This document shows positions 19,272 to 28,964 of a stretch of 64,000 bases of DNA, in pieces; position 1 is the first letter of the stretch, and the number at the start of each line of letters is the position of its first letter. The stretch covers positions 186,001-250,000 of the forward strand of contig CAWCPF010000004.1 in the NCBI GenBank assembly GCA_963797485.1. The letters are read 5' to 3'. This stretch comes from CAWAND01 sp963797485. Its GTDB lineage: Bacteria; Chloroflexota; Anaerolineae; Anaerolineales; E44-bin32. The notes beneath the pieces were generated by a model that was not told the origin of the DNA, ran no database searches, and was given only the letters and a program-made list of their open reading frames with translations. The translations under genes were made by a program, and so were the position numbers.

Positions 19272-20054
19272 TTCCGAACTCAGCTCGGCTGACCCCGGGC
19301 GGCGGTGCAGTCTTCGCAGCCTTGCATGGCCCGGGGCACGCCATCCGTTGCGGCGGAGCCGTCCGTCGATCCGCGGTCCAAATCGGGCTCACACTCCGGG
19401 TCGGTCTTCACCCCGGAGAATCCGAAGTAGTCCAAAACTTGATCACCGGGATCGCCGGCCGCCTCGGCAGTCGGATAATGGGCGAAGCCGGCTTGGTCGT
19501 AGTTCTCGTGGCGAACACTCTTAGGAATCTGGTGGTGGGAGCGGGCGGGTGTCTCCAGTCCGGGGAATTCACGAACTCAGATGTCTCCCCGAGCCCTGGC
19601 ACGGGTTCCTGGCGGTCCTTTGATCCACAGGGGGTTGAAAACACCCTGGCCAAGCGCCTCCGGCCATAGCATGCAGATCCTGGTTTGGGCCATCTCGTCC
19701 CGGTTGTGAAGAAATTCACAAGCACTCGAAGGCGATTGGGCTGCCATGGCCGTGTGGGGTGACGATCCTGAGGGCCTCGACGCGTTTCCGATGGGCACAA
19801 TCTGGGTGCTGGGCATGCACGAAGCCCTGACCATTTCAACCCGACCGGGGATGCGAGGGCCTGCCTCCGGCCCGACATGCATGTAGACTTTGTGGGAGGG
19901 GTGGGCCGTGGGACCGCCCGCGATCTATGGCCAAGAGTCGAACGGCGTGTTCGCGTGCCTCGCCTTGTCGTTGAGAAGGATCGCTCTGGCGAATTGCTGG
20001 GCGCCAGGAGGGGGGCTGTGGTGATGGTGCCAATATCTGGGAGGAGATGGCAAG
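19272..20054. other. gene-free stretch with a Rex-type operator
   Basis: About 780 bp without a supported gene. Leftward frames cross it but have no homology-like motifs or ribosome-binding sites and show a Pro/Arg/Ser-rich shadow composition. A perfect Rex-type palindrome lies at 19704-19721. Confidence 0.4.
19704..19721. promoter_or_regulatory. Rex-type operator (TTGTGAA-N4-TTCACAA)
   Basis: TTGTGAAGAAATTCACAA is a perfect match to the known binding consensus of the redox-sensing repressor Rex (NADH/NAD+). It lies 333 bp upstream of the zinc-ribbon beta-propeller gene and 433 bp after the GT2 copy C gene. No rex gene is in the window, so assignment to Rex is inference. Confidence 0.55.
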
Positions 20055-21680
20055 ATGTCGAACCCTGAGGGCGTACGGGCTGTGGTGTGCCCTTCATGCG
20101 GGGCGCGGATTCACGTAGCCGAGGGGAAGTATCAAACAACCTGCGACTACTGTGGGGCGTTGCTCGAGCTGCCTCGTCCGTCGATGCCGGAGAGCACGCC
20201 GATCATCATTGTGGCTCAGGGGAGTCCAACGCCCAGACCTGCTGGTGTCCGTCCACGAGTTGGGGGTGTGGCAATCATTGTCACCGCGCTGGTCATGCTG
20301 GCCGTGGTCGGCTTCATCAGCTTTCTCGTCGTGCAAGTCCTGGACAACACGGGCCTCCCGTCAATCACGTCGGCAAGCGGCTCCTTTCATGCCTCGATGC
20401 CGGCCATGATCCTGCCAGGGGACGATGGCGGCGCCTCCGGCGCCGTGATCTACACCTATGATGGCACGAAAGACACGCGCTTCCTGGTTTATTTCGACGG
20501 TGCTACACGCGATCTGCGGTGGCAAACCGATCCTTTGGGGGACGACAGCTACCGCACCCAGATTGCCGCCAGCGACACGCTGGTGTTTGCAGCCGTCAAG
20601 ACCGATCTCATGGCCATCGACCGCGTTTCCGGTACTGTCGTCTGGGACGCGTCCATCTCGGACGAGATACCCTCCAGCTGCCCGGGTGGCTGTTTGAGAG
20701 TGGTCGGCTCGAGAGTCGTCGCCCTTTCGAGTGACGGGCGCTTGACCGGGTTCGACGCGCCATCGGGAAGGGTGGTCTGGAGCATCCGCCTGGATGGCAC
20801 ACCCGATCAGTTCTTCATCGCCAACGGACAGATTGGGGTGTTCGACAGACGTGACGGGAAGGTGGTTCTACCCGTCATAGACGCCATGGACGGGTCTGAA
20901 AAACGCGTCCTGACACCGGAGTGTCTGGATGAGTCGTCCGGGTTCGTAGACGAGCCGGATCTCAACTCGCCGGTGGTTGTGGCCCCGGATCAGGATTCGG
21001 TCGTCATGGCATTCGGTTTCTTCAGTTCATGCGTGCAGCGTTGGAACGTCACCACAGGCAGCCCTATGTGGAATGCGATGCTTGGGGATCTGTCCTTTTC
21101 CCCTGCCTTCGATCCTGGCCCCAAGCTCAGCGGGAACTCGATCTATGTCGCTCCCCAGAATCAATTGGTCCGGATCAACATGGCCGATGGCGAGTGGGAG
21201 CTGCTGGTCGAGGACCCGGACTACGAGTTCGTCCCGCTCGAGGCACGCGGGGACATCCTGATCACTCGCGCCAAGCGAACGCGCGGTACGACCCGCTTCG
21301 AACTGTGGGGGGTAAATCTCTCGACTGGAAGACTGGCTTGGCAGCATCCTCTTCCGGGCAGCGAGCCGCTGGACGGGCCGGACAGCATGGTCGGGCTAAT
21401 CGACAAGCAGGACTCGGCTTGGACCTCCCACCTGGCGCCTGCGGGCCTGATCATGGTGACAGCCACCGCCGACCCGCACCAACTCACCGTCGAGACCCTC
21501 GATCCGGCGACCGGCACGAGCGGTGGGGCATCCGTGATCCCATTGACCGGCATCAGTGGGGACTTCTACGCGGTTCCGGACATCATGGGGTGGTATCGTG
21601 ACCAACTCTGGATGATCGTCGAAGGCCGGATGCTGGTCGTGGATCCCGGGGAGGGCAAGATCGCGCTGGCGTGGCCGTGA
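20055..21680 (+). CDS. membrane protein with N-terminal zinc ribbon and PQQ-like beta-propeller
   Basis: 541 residues. Residues ~12-40 form a zinc ribbon (VVCPSCGARIHV ... TTCDYCGALLEL). One transmembrane helix follows (residues ~75-98, VAIIVTALVMLAVVGFISFLV). The remaining ~430 residues contain repeated PQQ/WD-like blades (LVFAAVKTDLMAIDRVSGTVVW, VVALSSDGRLTGFDAPSGRVVW, STGRLAWQHPL) and should form an extracytoplasmic propeller. The role is unknown; proteins of this design may act in envelope sensing or scaffolding. A strong GGGAGGAG lies 9 bp before ATG 20055. The reading frame is intact and it stands alone. Confidence 0.8.
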   Translation: MSNPEGVRAVVCPSCGARIHVAEGKYQTTCDYCGALLELPRPSMPESTPIIIVAQGSPTPRPAGVRPRVGGVAIIVTALVMLAVVGFISFLVVQVLDNTGLPSITSASGSFHASMPAMILPGDDGGASGAVIYTYDGTKDTRFLVYFDGATRDLRWQTDPLGDDSYRTQIAASDTLVFAAVKTDLMAIDRVSGTVVWDASISDEIPSSCPGGCLRVVGSRVVALSSDGRLTGFDAPSGRVVWSIRLDGTPDQFFIANGQIGVFDRRDGKVVLPVIDAMDGSEKRVLTPECLDESSGFVDEPDLNSPVVVAPDQDSVVMAFGFFSSCVQRWNVTTGSPMWNAMLGDLSFSPAFDPGPKLSGNSIYVAPQNQLVRINMADGEWELLVEDPDYEFVPLEARGDILITRAKRTRGTTRFELWGVNLSTGRLAWQHPLPGSEPLDGPDSMVGLIDKQDSAWTSHLAPAGLIMVTATADPHQLTVETLDPATGTSGGASVIPLTGISGDFYAVPDIMGWYRDQLWMIVEGRMLVVDPGEGKIALAWP

Positions 21681-21800
21681 TCCGGATGCTGAGTGTCAGC
21701 CTTGCGGAGGCAGGCCACGATGCCAAGGCGGGGCCTGCCGAGGTGTCTCAGTACTTCTCGCGCAACTTCTGGAGCTTTGTCGCCAAGGCCTGGTGTCCTC

Positions 21801-21816
21801 CGAGATGGCCATCTCG
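21801..21816. repeat. 16-bp perfect palindrome
   Basis: CGAGATGGCCATCTCG is a perfect dyad in the short intergenic region before the DUF937 gene. Its position 130 bp upstream of the start codon would suit an operator, but nothing else supports it. Confidence 0.35.
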
Positions 21817-21946
21817 ATGCGGGCATGGCGAGCTCCCGGGAGGGCTGAACTCGCGCATCAGGTTCCCCGCGGCGGTCATGATGTGCTAAAGTCAAAACAC
21901 CAGTCAGGCACACGCAAGATCGACAAGTCAACAAAAGGAGATCGAT

Positions 21947-22541
21947 ATGGATTCCATCATACAGATTCTGGTTTCCCAGTTGGGCTCTGGCGCTGTCAGC
22001 CAGATCAGCAAGACCCTTGGCGTCGATGACGAAAAAGCTCAACAAGCGGTGGGCATGGCGCTCCCGATGATCATCGGGGCGCTTTAACCGCAACACGTCG
22101 TCGCCGAGCGGTGCCGAGGCCCTGGTGGGCGCCCTGAAGCGCGATCATGACGGAAGCATCCTGGCCGATCTGCCTCAAGCGGTTGGGAATCCGAACACCC
22201 TCCAGGATGGAACAGCGATCTTGGGTCATGTACTCGGTGACAAGAGCAGCGGTCTGGTGAGCAGTGTGAGCCGCGCCACCGGCCTTCCGTCCGAGCAGGT
22301 TTCACAGATCTTCGCCCTCCTGGCGCCGATCGTGATGGGAGCCCTTGGCCAGATGCAACGCAAGAATAATCTTGATGCCCAGGGCGTTTCGTCGCTGCTT
22401 CAGCAAGAGCGTAAGACGGTCGAGAGCACCTCGTCCGGTCTCACCCAATTGCTCGACATGGATGGTGACGGCGACGTCAGTGAGGAGATCATTTCGCTCG
22501 GGTCAAGTCTCTTGGGTGGCCTCTTCGGAGGAAACAAATAA
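21947..22541 (+). CDS. DUF937 family protein with EF-hand-like loop (frameshifted)
   Basis: About 198 residues. The N-terminal half shows the DUF937 pattern (SQLGSGAVSQISKTLGVDDEKAQQAVG, MALPMIIGAL, then GAEALVGALKRDHDGSIL and GHVLGDKS). The C-terminal part has VSRATGLPSEQVSQIFALLAPIVMGALG and a Ca-binding-like loop DMDGDGDVSEE before a Gly-rich end. The function of the family is not established. The frame is broken near 22084, where a third T in CTTTAA creates a stop; CTTAAC would restore it. An AAAAGGAG site lies 7 bp before ATG 21947. Confidence 0.8.
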
Positions 22542-23012
22542 GTCTTCGGACTTTGCGGTTCAGTTGGCTACATCGCCTCATACGGGACCGTGGCCGAGCC
22601 CGGGCTCAAACCGGTCGGGGTGTGGCCAGAGGGCCGCAAGCCCGCAACCGCGGAGTAGGTGTTACCCTTTCATGACGCTACCGCCTGGGTCAGCCCGATC
22701 TGACCGCCCGAACACGCCGCTCTGAACTGAAGTCGCGCTGTACCTGGTGTCGGCCTCTTGACGTGTTTCCGGCCAATCCATGTACGTTCGCGCCATGTCC
22801 GCAAGTCTGGAATCGATCCTCAGCGATCCGTCCAGGTTAGGCTCGTGGCCGTTTGAGGCCCAACAAAAATGAACCCCATGATGCATGCTATGATGATCGA
22901 CACCGGCACAAATTGACCATATCCTAGAGATCCGCGGTGTGCAGGTGAGGAGCCCATGCTCCCCGATTGCGTCCTGACATCACCTGCATGGGAGCCAACT
23001 CTAAGGTAAGGA
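22542..23012. other. gene-free stretch
   Basis: No gene supported between the DUF937 and DUF3597 genes. Leftward frames have no ribosome-binding site or known motif. One of them looks hydrophobic over about 25 residues, but it overlaps the DUF3597 gene antisense and is not called. Confidence 0.35.
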
Positions 23013-23069
23013 ATGGAAGTCGTCCCTGGCGGTCCATCCTTGGCCGCCCCAAACAGAGAGGAACAAGAC

Positions 23070-23498
23070 ATAAGTCTCTTCGGCAATATTCTGGCAAAGC
23101 TCGGCTTCAACAAACCCGCCCCAACCCCTCCAGCGCCAACCAGCTCGCGCCCGGCTCCCCATATGCCCGCACCCCAGTTCAAGGCCGCCTCGCGCGATCA
23201 GGCCGCAGGACCGGCACCAACCCCGCACGCCATATCGGCGGTAGACGTGGTCAGCAAGCTTGAAGGTTTGGCCGCCGCCAACCCTCAAAAGCTCAACTGG
23301 AAAGTCTCGATTGTCGATCTTCTGAAGCTTCTAGACCTCGACAGCAGTCCCGAGGCGCGTAAGGAGCTGGCGGTCGAGTTGGGTTGTCCAACGGACATGA
23401 TGGGCGATTCCGCCCAGATGAACACCTGGTTGCATAAGACCGTGCTTCGCAAGCTGGCTGAAAACGGCGGGAACATCCCCAAGGAGCTTCTCGATTAG
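23070..23498 (+). CDS. DUF3597 domain protein, possible ATA start
   Basis: About 142 residues. The C-terminal 75 residues are typical DUF3597: VDVVSKLEGLAAANPQKLNW, SIVDLLKLLDLDSS, ARKELAVELG, MNTWLHKTVLRKLAENGG. A Pro/Ala-rich linker (PAPTPPAPTSSRPAPHMPAP) joins it to the N-terminal SLFGNILAKLG, which in this family directly follows the start methionine. Here the matching codon is ATA (23070), with a good GAGAGGAA site 6 bp upstream. Either ATA is used or a base is misread; the nearest upstream ATG (23013) would add residues unlike the family. Function unknown. Confidence 0.8.
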   Translation: MSLFGNILAKLGFNKPAPTPPAPTSSRPAPHMPAPQFKAASRDQAAGPAPTPHAISAVDVVSKLEGLAAANPQKLNWKVSIVDLLKLLDLDSSPEARKELAVELGCPTDMMGDSAQMNTWLHKTVLRKLAENGGNIPKELLD

Positions 23499-23619
23499 TT
23501 CCCCGGATTATCGGGGAGGTTCGAGGAAAAGCGGCTGCGTGGCCCAAGTTCGTCCCCGGTCGCCAGCCTGCAAAGAAGTTGTTGTTCTAAGTCAGGTTGC
23601 GTTGGCCCCCTGAAATGGC

Positions 23620-23662
23620 CCGAGGGCAGGGACGATGGGAAATCCCCATCGTCCCTGCCCTC
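23620..23662. terminator. strong bidirectional hairpin
   Basis: A perfect 19-bp stem (23620-23638 with 23644-23662) and a 5-base loop lies between the convergent DUF3597 gene (ends 23498) and ammonium transporter gene (ends 23699). It lacks a T-tract, but its stability and place between convergent genes fit a shared terminator. Confidence 0.75.
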
Positions 23663-23698
23663 GCGATGCGTGCTTGGTTCAAGTTCGACCAGCCGTCA

Positions 23699-24911
23699 TC
23701 AGATCATCTCGTAAGCAATCTCGCCGTGGAGCGCGGCATCCAACCCGCTCTCTTCGTCCTGAGGGGTCACTTTGACTTTCGTGATCTTGTTGATTACCCA
23801 CAGCATGAGATAGGAAATGAAGAAGGCATAAATAGAGGCTGCAACCACAGCTGCCAGCTCCTTTAGGAAGAAGCTCGCATTGCCCAAAATCAGCCCGTTG
23901 ACGCCGGCTGCATTGACGCTCGCATCCGCTAACAGGCCCAGGCAGACGATGCCCAGGAACCCGCCAACCCCGTGCACGCCCCAGACATCGAGCGCGTCAT
24001 CCAAACTCATACGTGTCCGCAGGGAGATTGCGAAGTAGCAGATCACGCCTGCCGCCGTCCCTATGATGGCAGCGCTGGTAGGAGTCACGTAGCCAGCAGC
24101 CGGCGTAATGGTCGCCAACCCGGCAACGGCTCCGGTCAGCAACCCAAGGAACTTGGGCTTCTTTTCGAAGACCCAGGCCATGATCAACCACACCACGCCC
24201 GCAAATGAGGCGGCGATGTCAGTGTTTAGGAAGGCCGTGGCGGTCACCGCATTCACGCTCAATTCACTTCCCACGTTAAATCCATACCAACCGAACCAGA
24301 GCAGACCCGTGCCGAGCGCGACGAGCGGGATACTATGAGGGCCCTTGTCTAGGAAGGCGCGACGCCCGACGAAGATCACCGAAGCCAAGGCTGCCATCCC
24401 TGCGATGTTGTGAACCACAATCCCGCCGGCGAAGTCTTCAACTCCCCACTGCTGCAGGATCCCGCCGCCCCAAATCATGTGCACCATTGGGAAATATACG
24501 ATGACAAGCCAAGCAACCAGGAAGAAGAGGTAGGCCCCGAAGCGCACGCGGTTTGCAAAAGCTCCAGTGATGAGCGCAGGCGTGATGATGGCAAACATCA
24601 TCTGGTAGGCGATGAACACGAAGAGGGGGATACCGGAGGACCCGAATGCCGTAGTGCCATCTACGCCGTGCAGGAAAGCGTTGTTCAGATTGCCTATGAC
24701 CCCGCCCACATCTCCGCTGAAGCACAAGGAGTAGCCGACCATGTACCAAAGAATGGTTGTTACCCCCATGGACACAAACGACTGGATCATGATCGTCAGG
24801 ACATTCTTACGACCGACCAGTCCGCCGTAGAAGAACGCCAAGCCGGGAGTCATCGAGCATCACAAAACTCGTGGCGACGAGCATGAAGCCTGTGTTGCCA
24901 GTATCGAACAT
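23699..24911 (-). CDS. amt: ammonium transporter Amt (one frameshift near the start)
   Basis: About 404 residues with the Amt/MEP/Rh signature: MTPGLAFFYGGLVGRKNVL, DFAGGIVVHNIAGMAALA (the family block with its histidine) and DDALDVWGVHGVGGFLG (the second pore histidine region), spread over about eleven membrane helices. It moves ammonium across the cytoplasmic membrane. The first helix (MFDTGNTGFMLVATSFVML) is read from ATG 24911, with GGAGG 5-6 bp upstream; a single extra base near 24852 separates it from the rest. No glnK/PII gene is adjacent, which is unusual for bacterial amt. Confidence 0.92.
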
Positions 24912-25143
24912 GAGGTCCTCCAAGTTGAAGGCTGAGGGGATGCGAAGATCATATACTCCTTTTCCCTTCCGGCGAAACCCAGGATCGGCATATCCATTGT
25001 CAAAGATATGGGCCGTGTGATCTCCGGGTCGAATGAAGAGGCAGGGGGATTTGGGTGGGCGCGTTTGAGCAATCCAGCCGATGGCTGGGGGCGTCCATCG
25101 GTGGGTTGAGCTTGGCGATTGAACAGATCGAGAGCAGACCCTC

Positions 25144-25201
25144 TTGACTCAATGCCTGGAATACTCTAGAATGGATTGAGCCGGTAACGTTCCCGGTAAC
25201 C
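25144..25201 (+). promoter_or_regulatory. promoter and LacI-type operator of the LacI gene
   Basis: TTGACT (25144-25149), a 17-bp spacer and TAGAAT (25167-25172) make a good sigma-70-type promoter. Just downstream, GGTAACGTTCCC (25183-25194) is a LacI-family palindrome with one mismatch and is followed by a further half site GGTAAC (25195-25200). The operator would sit at the transcription start, so the regulator probably represses itself. Confidence 0.6.
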
Positions 25202-25219
25202 TTATCGGGGCTCCCAACG

Positions 25220-26240
25220 TTGAATCTCAAGAAGCGTTCCGTTACCATCATCGATGTCGCTGAAAGAGCCGGCGTTTCAGTCTCTACCGTTTCCCGGGTT
25301 CTGAACAACAAAGACGATGTGGCCACCGAGACCTCGGCGCGCGTCCGTCAGGTGATCGACAATCTGGGCTACGCCTCCAGCTTGGCCGCCCGGAGCATGC
25401 GCAGTCGGAGAAAGAATCTCATCGGCCTGGTCGTGCCGGATATCGGCTTCCCCTATTCCATTGAAATCATGAAGGGCATCAATCGGGCCATCGTGGAAAT
25501 CGACGTTTGACCTGTTGGTGTACACGACCGGGGATATCCGAAAGATCGGCGCGCCATCCCACGAACAGCATTATGTGTCCATTCTCAGCAACTCGATGAC
25601 TGACGGTGTGATCATTGTCGCCTCCGCGGCAGCTAACTTTGTCTCGGATGCGCCCATCGTCTCCGTGGATCCCCATGGGGATGACCCGGATTATCCCTAT
25701 GTTCAAGCCACCAATTACCAGGGCGCCATAGACGCGATGGAGTACTTGCTGCAACTGGGCCACAGAAGGATTGCGTTTGTCACCGGCCGACCGGAAATTG
25801 GGAGCGGTGGGCGCCGCTTGGAAGGCTATCGGGATGCGCTCGCCGGAGCCGGGATACACGTGAACGACGCGTATGTGGCGCAAGGGGATTTCACGACTGA
25901 GACCGGGTATAAGTGCGCGCTTGAATTGCTCGGCATGGAGTCTCCGCCGACGGCCATTTTCGCCGCAAATGATCAGTCCGCAATCGGGGTCTTTCAGGCG
26001 GCCGAGGAGTTGCACGTGCGCATCCCCGAAGATCTGTCGGTGGTAGGTTTTGACAACATTGCCGAAGCCAAGTACCTGGGTTTGACCACCGTCGATCAGT
26101 CCTTGGCGGAGATGGGCTACGTCGCAGTGCAAATGCTCATCGAGCTCGTAGATCATGAAACTCTTGAACAACAAGTCTATAACATGCCGACAAGGCTGAT
26201 AAGGAGAAGTTCCTGTCGAGCTTTGACGGGAACTTTTTAG
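25220..26240 (+). CDS. LacI-family transcriptional regulator of the sugar locus (frameshifted)
   Basis: About 339 residues. The N-terminal HTH reads VTIIDVAERAGVSVSTVSRVLNN, the hinge helix region ends in GYASSLAARSMRS, and the effector domain has LIGLVVPDIGFPYSIEIMKG, GHRRIAFVTGRPE, AIFAANDQSAIGVFQA and DLSVVGFDN. The frame breaks near 25505: an extra G makes GAC GTT TGA instead of GAC TTT GAC. It precedes the oligosaccharide ABC importer and hydrolase genes and should control them, with a mono- or disaccharide as likely inducer. A terminator overlaps its 3' end. Confidence 0.9.
26207..26238 (+). terminator. Rho-independent terminator of the LacI gene
   Basis: An 11-bp stem with one G-T pair (AAGTTCCTGTC at 26207-26217 with GACGGGAACTT at 26225-26235), a 7-base loop and a TTTTT run. 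It overlaps the last codons of the LacI frame and separates the regulator from the transport genes. Confidence 0.75.
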
Positions 26241-26327
26241 TCTAGGCGTTTATGGCCCAATTCTTGTGGGCAGTGACGATGACCGCAAAACAAAGGGAGG
26301 TGAATCTGAAGCCTTGGAATGAAATGC

Positions 26328-26370
26328 GCAGGTCTTCACTTCAGCCATGAGCGGACGAAGGAAGACCTGC
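26328..26370 (+). promoter_or_regulatory. leader stem-loop upstream of the sugar-binding protein
   Basis: GCAGGTCTTC (26328-26337) pairs perfectly with GAAGACCTGC (26361-26370), 23-base loop, ending 51 bp before the start codon. It could be a 5' stabilising or regulatory structure in the leader. Confidence 0.4.
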
Positions 26371-26421
26371 ACAGTCGAACGGAGATTTCTCTCCGCCCAA
26401 AGCATACGAAGGAGAAGGAAC

Positions 26422-27885
26422 ATGCGCAAGTCTGCACTATCCGCCCTTAGCTTCATGATGGTTGCCAGCATGCTGTTGGCTGCATGCGGTGGCACCCCGG
26501 CAACTTCTGCGCCGCCCGCGGGTGCCGAGGCAACCCAGGCCCCCGCGGCCGTGAGCACATCCGCCCCTGCCGAACTGACTGGCACCCTCAATGTCTGGTC
26601 GTTCACCGCCGAACTACGGACTATGGCGATCGCGTTTCAGGGTGTCCACCCTGGGGTGACGGTCAATTACACCTTGATCCCGATGACAAACGGTGAATAC
26701 CAAACTAAGGTGAAGGCAGCCGCCGGGACCGCTGATTCTCCAGATGTGGTCGCGCTGGAAGCCGCTTTCGTCAAGGAGTGGGTTGAGTCAGACCTGTTGG
26801 CCAACTTGAACTCACTTCTGCCTCTGACCGAAACCCTGAAGACCTACCAAAACGTGGTCCAGGTCGGAACCTTCAACGGCGAGACCAGAGCCTACTCTTA
26901 CCAGGCCACCCCGGGAGCATTCTTCTATCGCCGCAGTATCGCGAAAGAATGCCTCGGCACCGATGATCCGGTTGCGGTTCAGGCCATGGTCGCTGACATG
27001 GACAAGTTCCTTGAAACGGCGGCTAAGATCAAGGCCTGTGGCACTGGCGACTACTACACGGTTGGAACCGGCGGCGAGATGTTCACCCCCTTCCTGTCCA
27101 ATCGTGCCCAGCCCTGGGTGGTCGACGGCGCCCTGGTGATTGACCCCAAGATCGTCGAGTACGTTCACTTCGCTAAGCTGATGCGCGACAACGGCTATGA
27201 ATCCGGAGCCACCCAGTGGACTGAAGGCTGGTTTGCCGGCATGAATGATACGCTGGTGGATGCCAACGGCACGCCCAAGAAAGTCTTCAGTTACTTCCTC
27301 CCGACCTGGGGGCTTCCGTATGTCTTGAGCCCCAACTCCGTCCCAGCGTCAGGTGGAGCAGGGACCGGTGGCGACTGGGCCATGATCAATGGTCCATTGT
27401 CCTACCAGTGGGGTGGCACATGGGTCGGCGTCCTGAAGGGCAGTCCAAACAGTGAATTGGCGACAGAGTTCGTCAAGTTCGTCGCCCTCGACGAACAGAA
27501 CCTGACCAATTGGGCAACGGGCGTCTACACCAATGAGTACCTGAAGGCCATCGATCCGACCACGCCCGATGACCAGGTGCAGGCCGCCGGAGACTTCGTC
27601 TCCAGCCAGGTGGTGGTCGAAAAGATCACCAGCAGCTTCGACAATTCCACCCTGGCCACCTTCCTTGGCGGAGAGAACTCCTACGGAGCCTTTGCCGCCG
27701 CCGCCCCGAGCGTAAATGGCGCCCTGATGACCGGCTCTGACGACGCCATTCAGCGCGCCCTTAACGACCCGCTGGCCGCCTACCTGAGCGGTACAACGAC
27801 CGAAGCCGATATGTGGTCGACGTGGCTGGATGCAGTCCGGAACGAGTTTCCCGATCTGACCATTCCCGCCCCGCCGGTACAGTAG
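26422..27885 (+). CDS. sugar ABC transporter substrate-binding lipoprotein
   Basis: 487 residues. A lipoprotein signal peptide (SFMMVASMLLAACGG, cysteine as lipidated residue) is followed by a Thr/Pro/Ala-rich tether and a family 1-type solute-binding domain beginning LTGTLNVWSFTAELRTMAIAFQ. It should catch an oligosaccharide outside the membrane and deliver it to the two permeases downstream. ATG 26422 is chosen over the upstream start because of the GGAGAAGG site and the signal sequence. The large gap and hairpin before the permeases suit higher expression of this component. Confidence 0.92.
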   Translation: MRKSALSALSFMMVASMLLAACGGTPATSAPPAGAEATQAPAAVSTSAPAELTGTLNVWSFTAELRTMAIAFQGVHPGVTVNYTLIPMTNGEYQTKVKAAAGTADSPDVVALEAAFVKEWVESDLLANLNSLLPLTETLKTYQNVVQVGTFNGETRAYSYQATPGAFFYRRSIAKECLGTDDPVAVQAMVADMDKFLETAAKIKACGTGDYYTVGTGGEMFTPFLSNRAQPWVVDGALVIDPKIVEYVHFAKLMRDNGYESGATQWTEGWFAGMNDTLVDANGTPKKVFSYFLPTWGLPYVLSPNSVPASGGAGTGGDWAMINGPLSYQWGGTWVGVLKGSPNSELATEFVKFVALDEQNLTNWATGVYTNEYLKAIDPTTPDDQVQAAGDFVSSQVVVEKITSSFDNSTLATFLGGENSYGAFAAAAPSVNGALMTGSDDAIQRALNDPLAAYLSGTTTEADMWSTWLDAVRNEFPDLTIPAPPVQ

Positions 27886-27902
27886 TCAGCATCTGAAAAG
27901 CA

Positions 27903-27942
27903 GGGTGGGTCGGTGTATTCTTGAGAATGCACTGACCCACCC
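27903..27942 (+). promoter_or_regulatory. intercistronic stem-loop between binding protein and permease
   Basis: A 17-bp stem with two mismatches (27903-27919 with 27926-27942) and 6-base loop follows the binding-protein gene by 17 bp. Such hairpins commonly stabilise or partly terminate the binding-protein message so that it outnumbers the permeases. Confidence 0.65.
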
Positions 27943-28001
27943 CGATCATTCAAGCTGCCGGCTCGGGGAATGGCTTTTCAACGGCAGAGAAACTCGAGGG
28001 C

Positions 28002-28964
28002 ATGATGAACGTAGCAAAGTCCAGGAGCAACACCTACGGCTATATGTTTCTGGCGCCTTTCATCATTGCCTTTCTCGCCTTTGGTTTGTATCCGGTCTAT
28101 AAGACCTTGGCTCTAAGCTTCACCAACACCACGTTGATGTCAAGCACAAGCGAATTCATCGGTTTGGATAACTTCAAACGCCTGTTCGCCGATGTTGTCT
28201 TTGTGAGGGCGGTGGGGAACACCTGGCTGATCTGGTTGCTCAACTTCATCCCGCAAATCGGCATCGCCATGTTGTTGTCCATCGTGTTCACCAGCGTCCG
28301 ATTGAGGATCAAGGCCGTTGGGGTATGGCGAGCGTTGTTCTTCTTGCCGAACTTGTTGGTGCCGGCCGCCGTGGCGGCATTATTTCATGCGCTGTTTGAC
28401 TACTACAGCCCGGCCAACCAGCTCATGGTCAGGCTCGGGCTCTTCACCGAAGCCGTGCGATTCTTGGAGGATGTGTGGGTCACGCGCGGGTTGGTGATCT
28501 TCATCCAGTGGTGGATGTGGTTTGGCCAGACGACCATCATCCTCATGGCCGGCATGACAGCCATTCCAATTCACCTGTATGAAGCCGCCATGGTCGATGG
28601 CGGAACCGACTGGCAAATGTTCAGGCATATCACGTTGCCGCTTCTGAAGCCCATCTTGATTTTCATCTTTGTGACCTCACTGGTGGGCGGGATGCAGATG
28701 TTCGACATCCCATTCCTGCTGACCGACGGTCGGGGCTCCCCGCTCAGCTCGATCCAAACCAATAACATTCTGATGTACATGAAATTTGCCAGCAGCCAGG
28801 GTCATCTTGGGGCGGCCTCCTCCGTCGGTGTGCTGGTGTTCATCATGACCTGCGTGTGCGCGTTGGGCATCTTCTATTTCCTGCGCGACCGCGAGCCGAG
28901 TGACGACCATCGGAAGCGATGGTGGCAGATCCAGGCAAGGAACCGCGAGGGGACGCAATCATGA
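28002..28964 (+). CDS. sugar ABC transporter permease, MalF/UgpA type
   Basis: 320 residues with six predicted membrane helices (LAPFIIAFLAFGLYPVYKTL near the N-terminus) and the ATPase-contacting EAA loop YEAAMVDGGTDWQMFRHITLP near residue 195. It forms half of the membrane channel of a carbohydrate uptake ABC transporter. A second ATG at 28005 is equally possible. It overlaps the next permease by ATGA (28961-28964). The ATPase that should bind the EAA loop is not encoded here. Confidence 0.93.
   Translation: MMNVAKSRSNTYGYMFLAPFIIAFLAFGLYPVYKTLALSFTNTTLMSSTSEFIGLDNFKRLFADVVFVRAVGNTWLIWLLNFIPQIGIAMLLSIVFTSVRLRIKAVGVWRALFFLPNLLVPAAVAALFHALFDYYSPANQLMVRLGLFTEAVRFLEDVWVTRGLVIFIQWWMWFGQTTIILMAGMTAIPIHLYEAAMVDGGTDWQMFRHITLPLLKPILIFIFVTSLVGGMQMFDIPFLLTDGRGSPLSSIQTNNILMYMKFASSQGHLGAASSVGVLVFIMTCVCALGIFYFLRDREPSDDHRKRWWQIQARNREGTQS

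Noticed and set aside
19408..20139. 243-residue minus-strand frame over the Rex-type site
   Set aside because: The repeated LVNFFT-like reading comes from the palindrome itself. No ribosome-binding site and no similarity to known proteins was noted.
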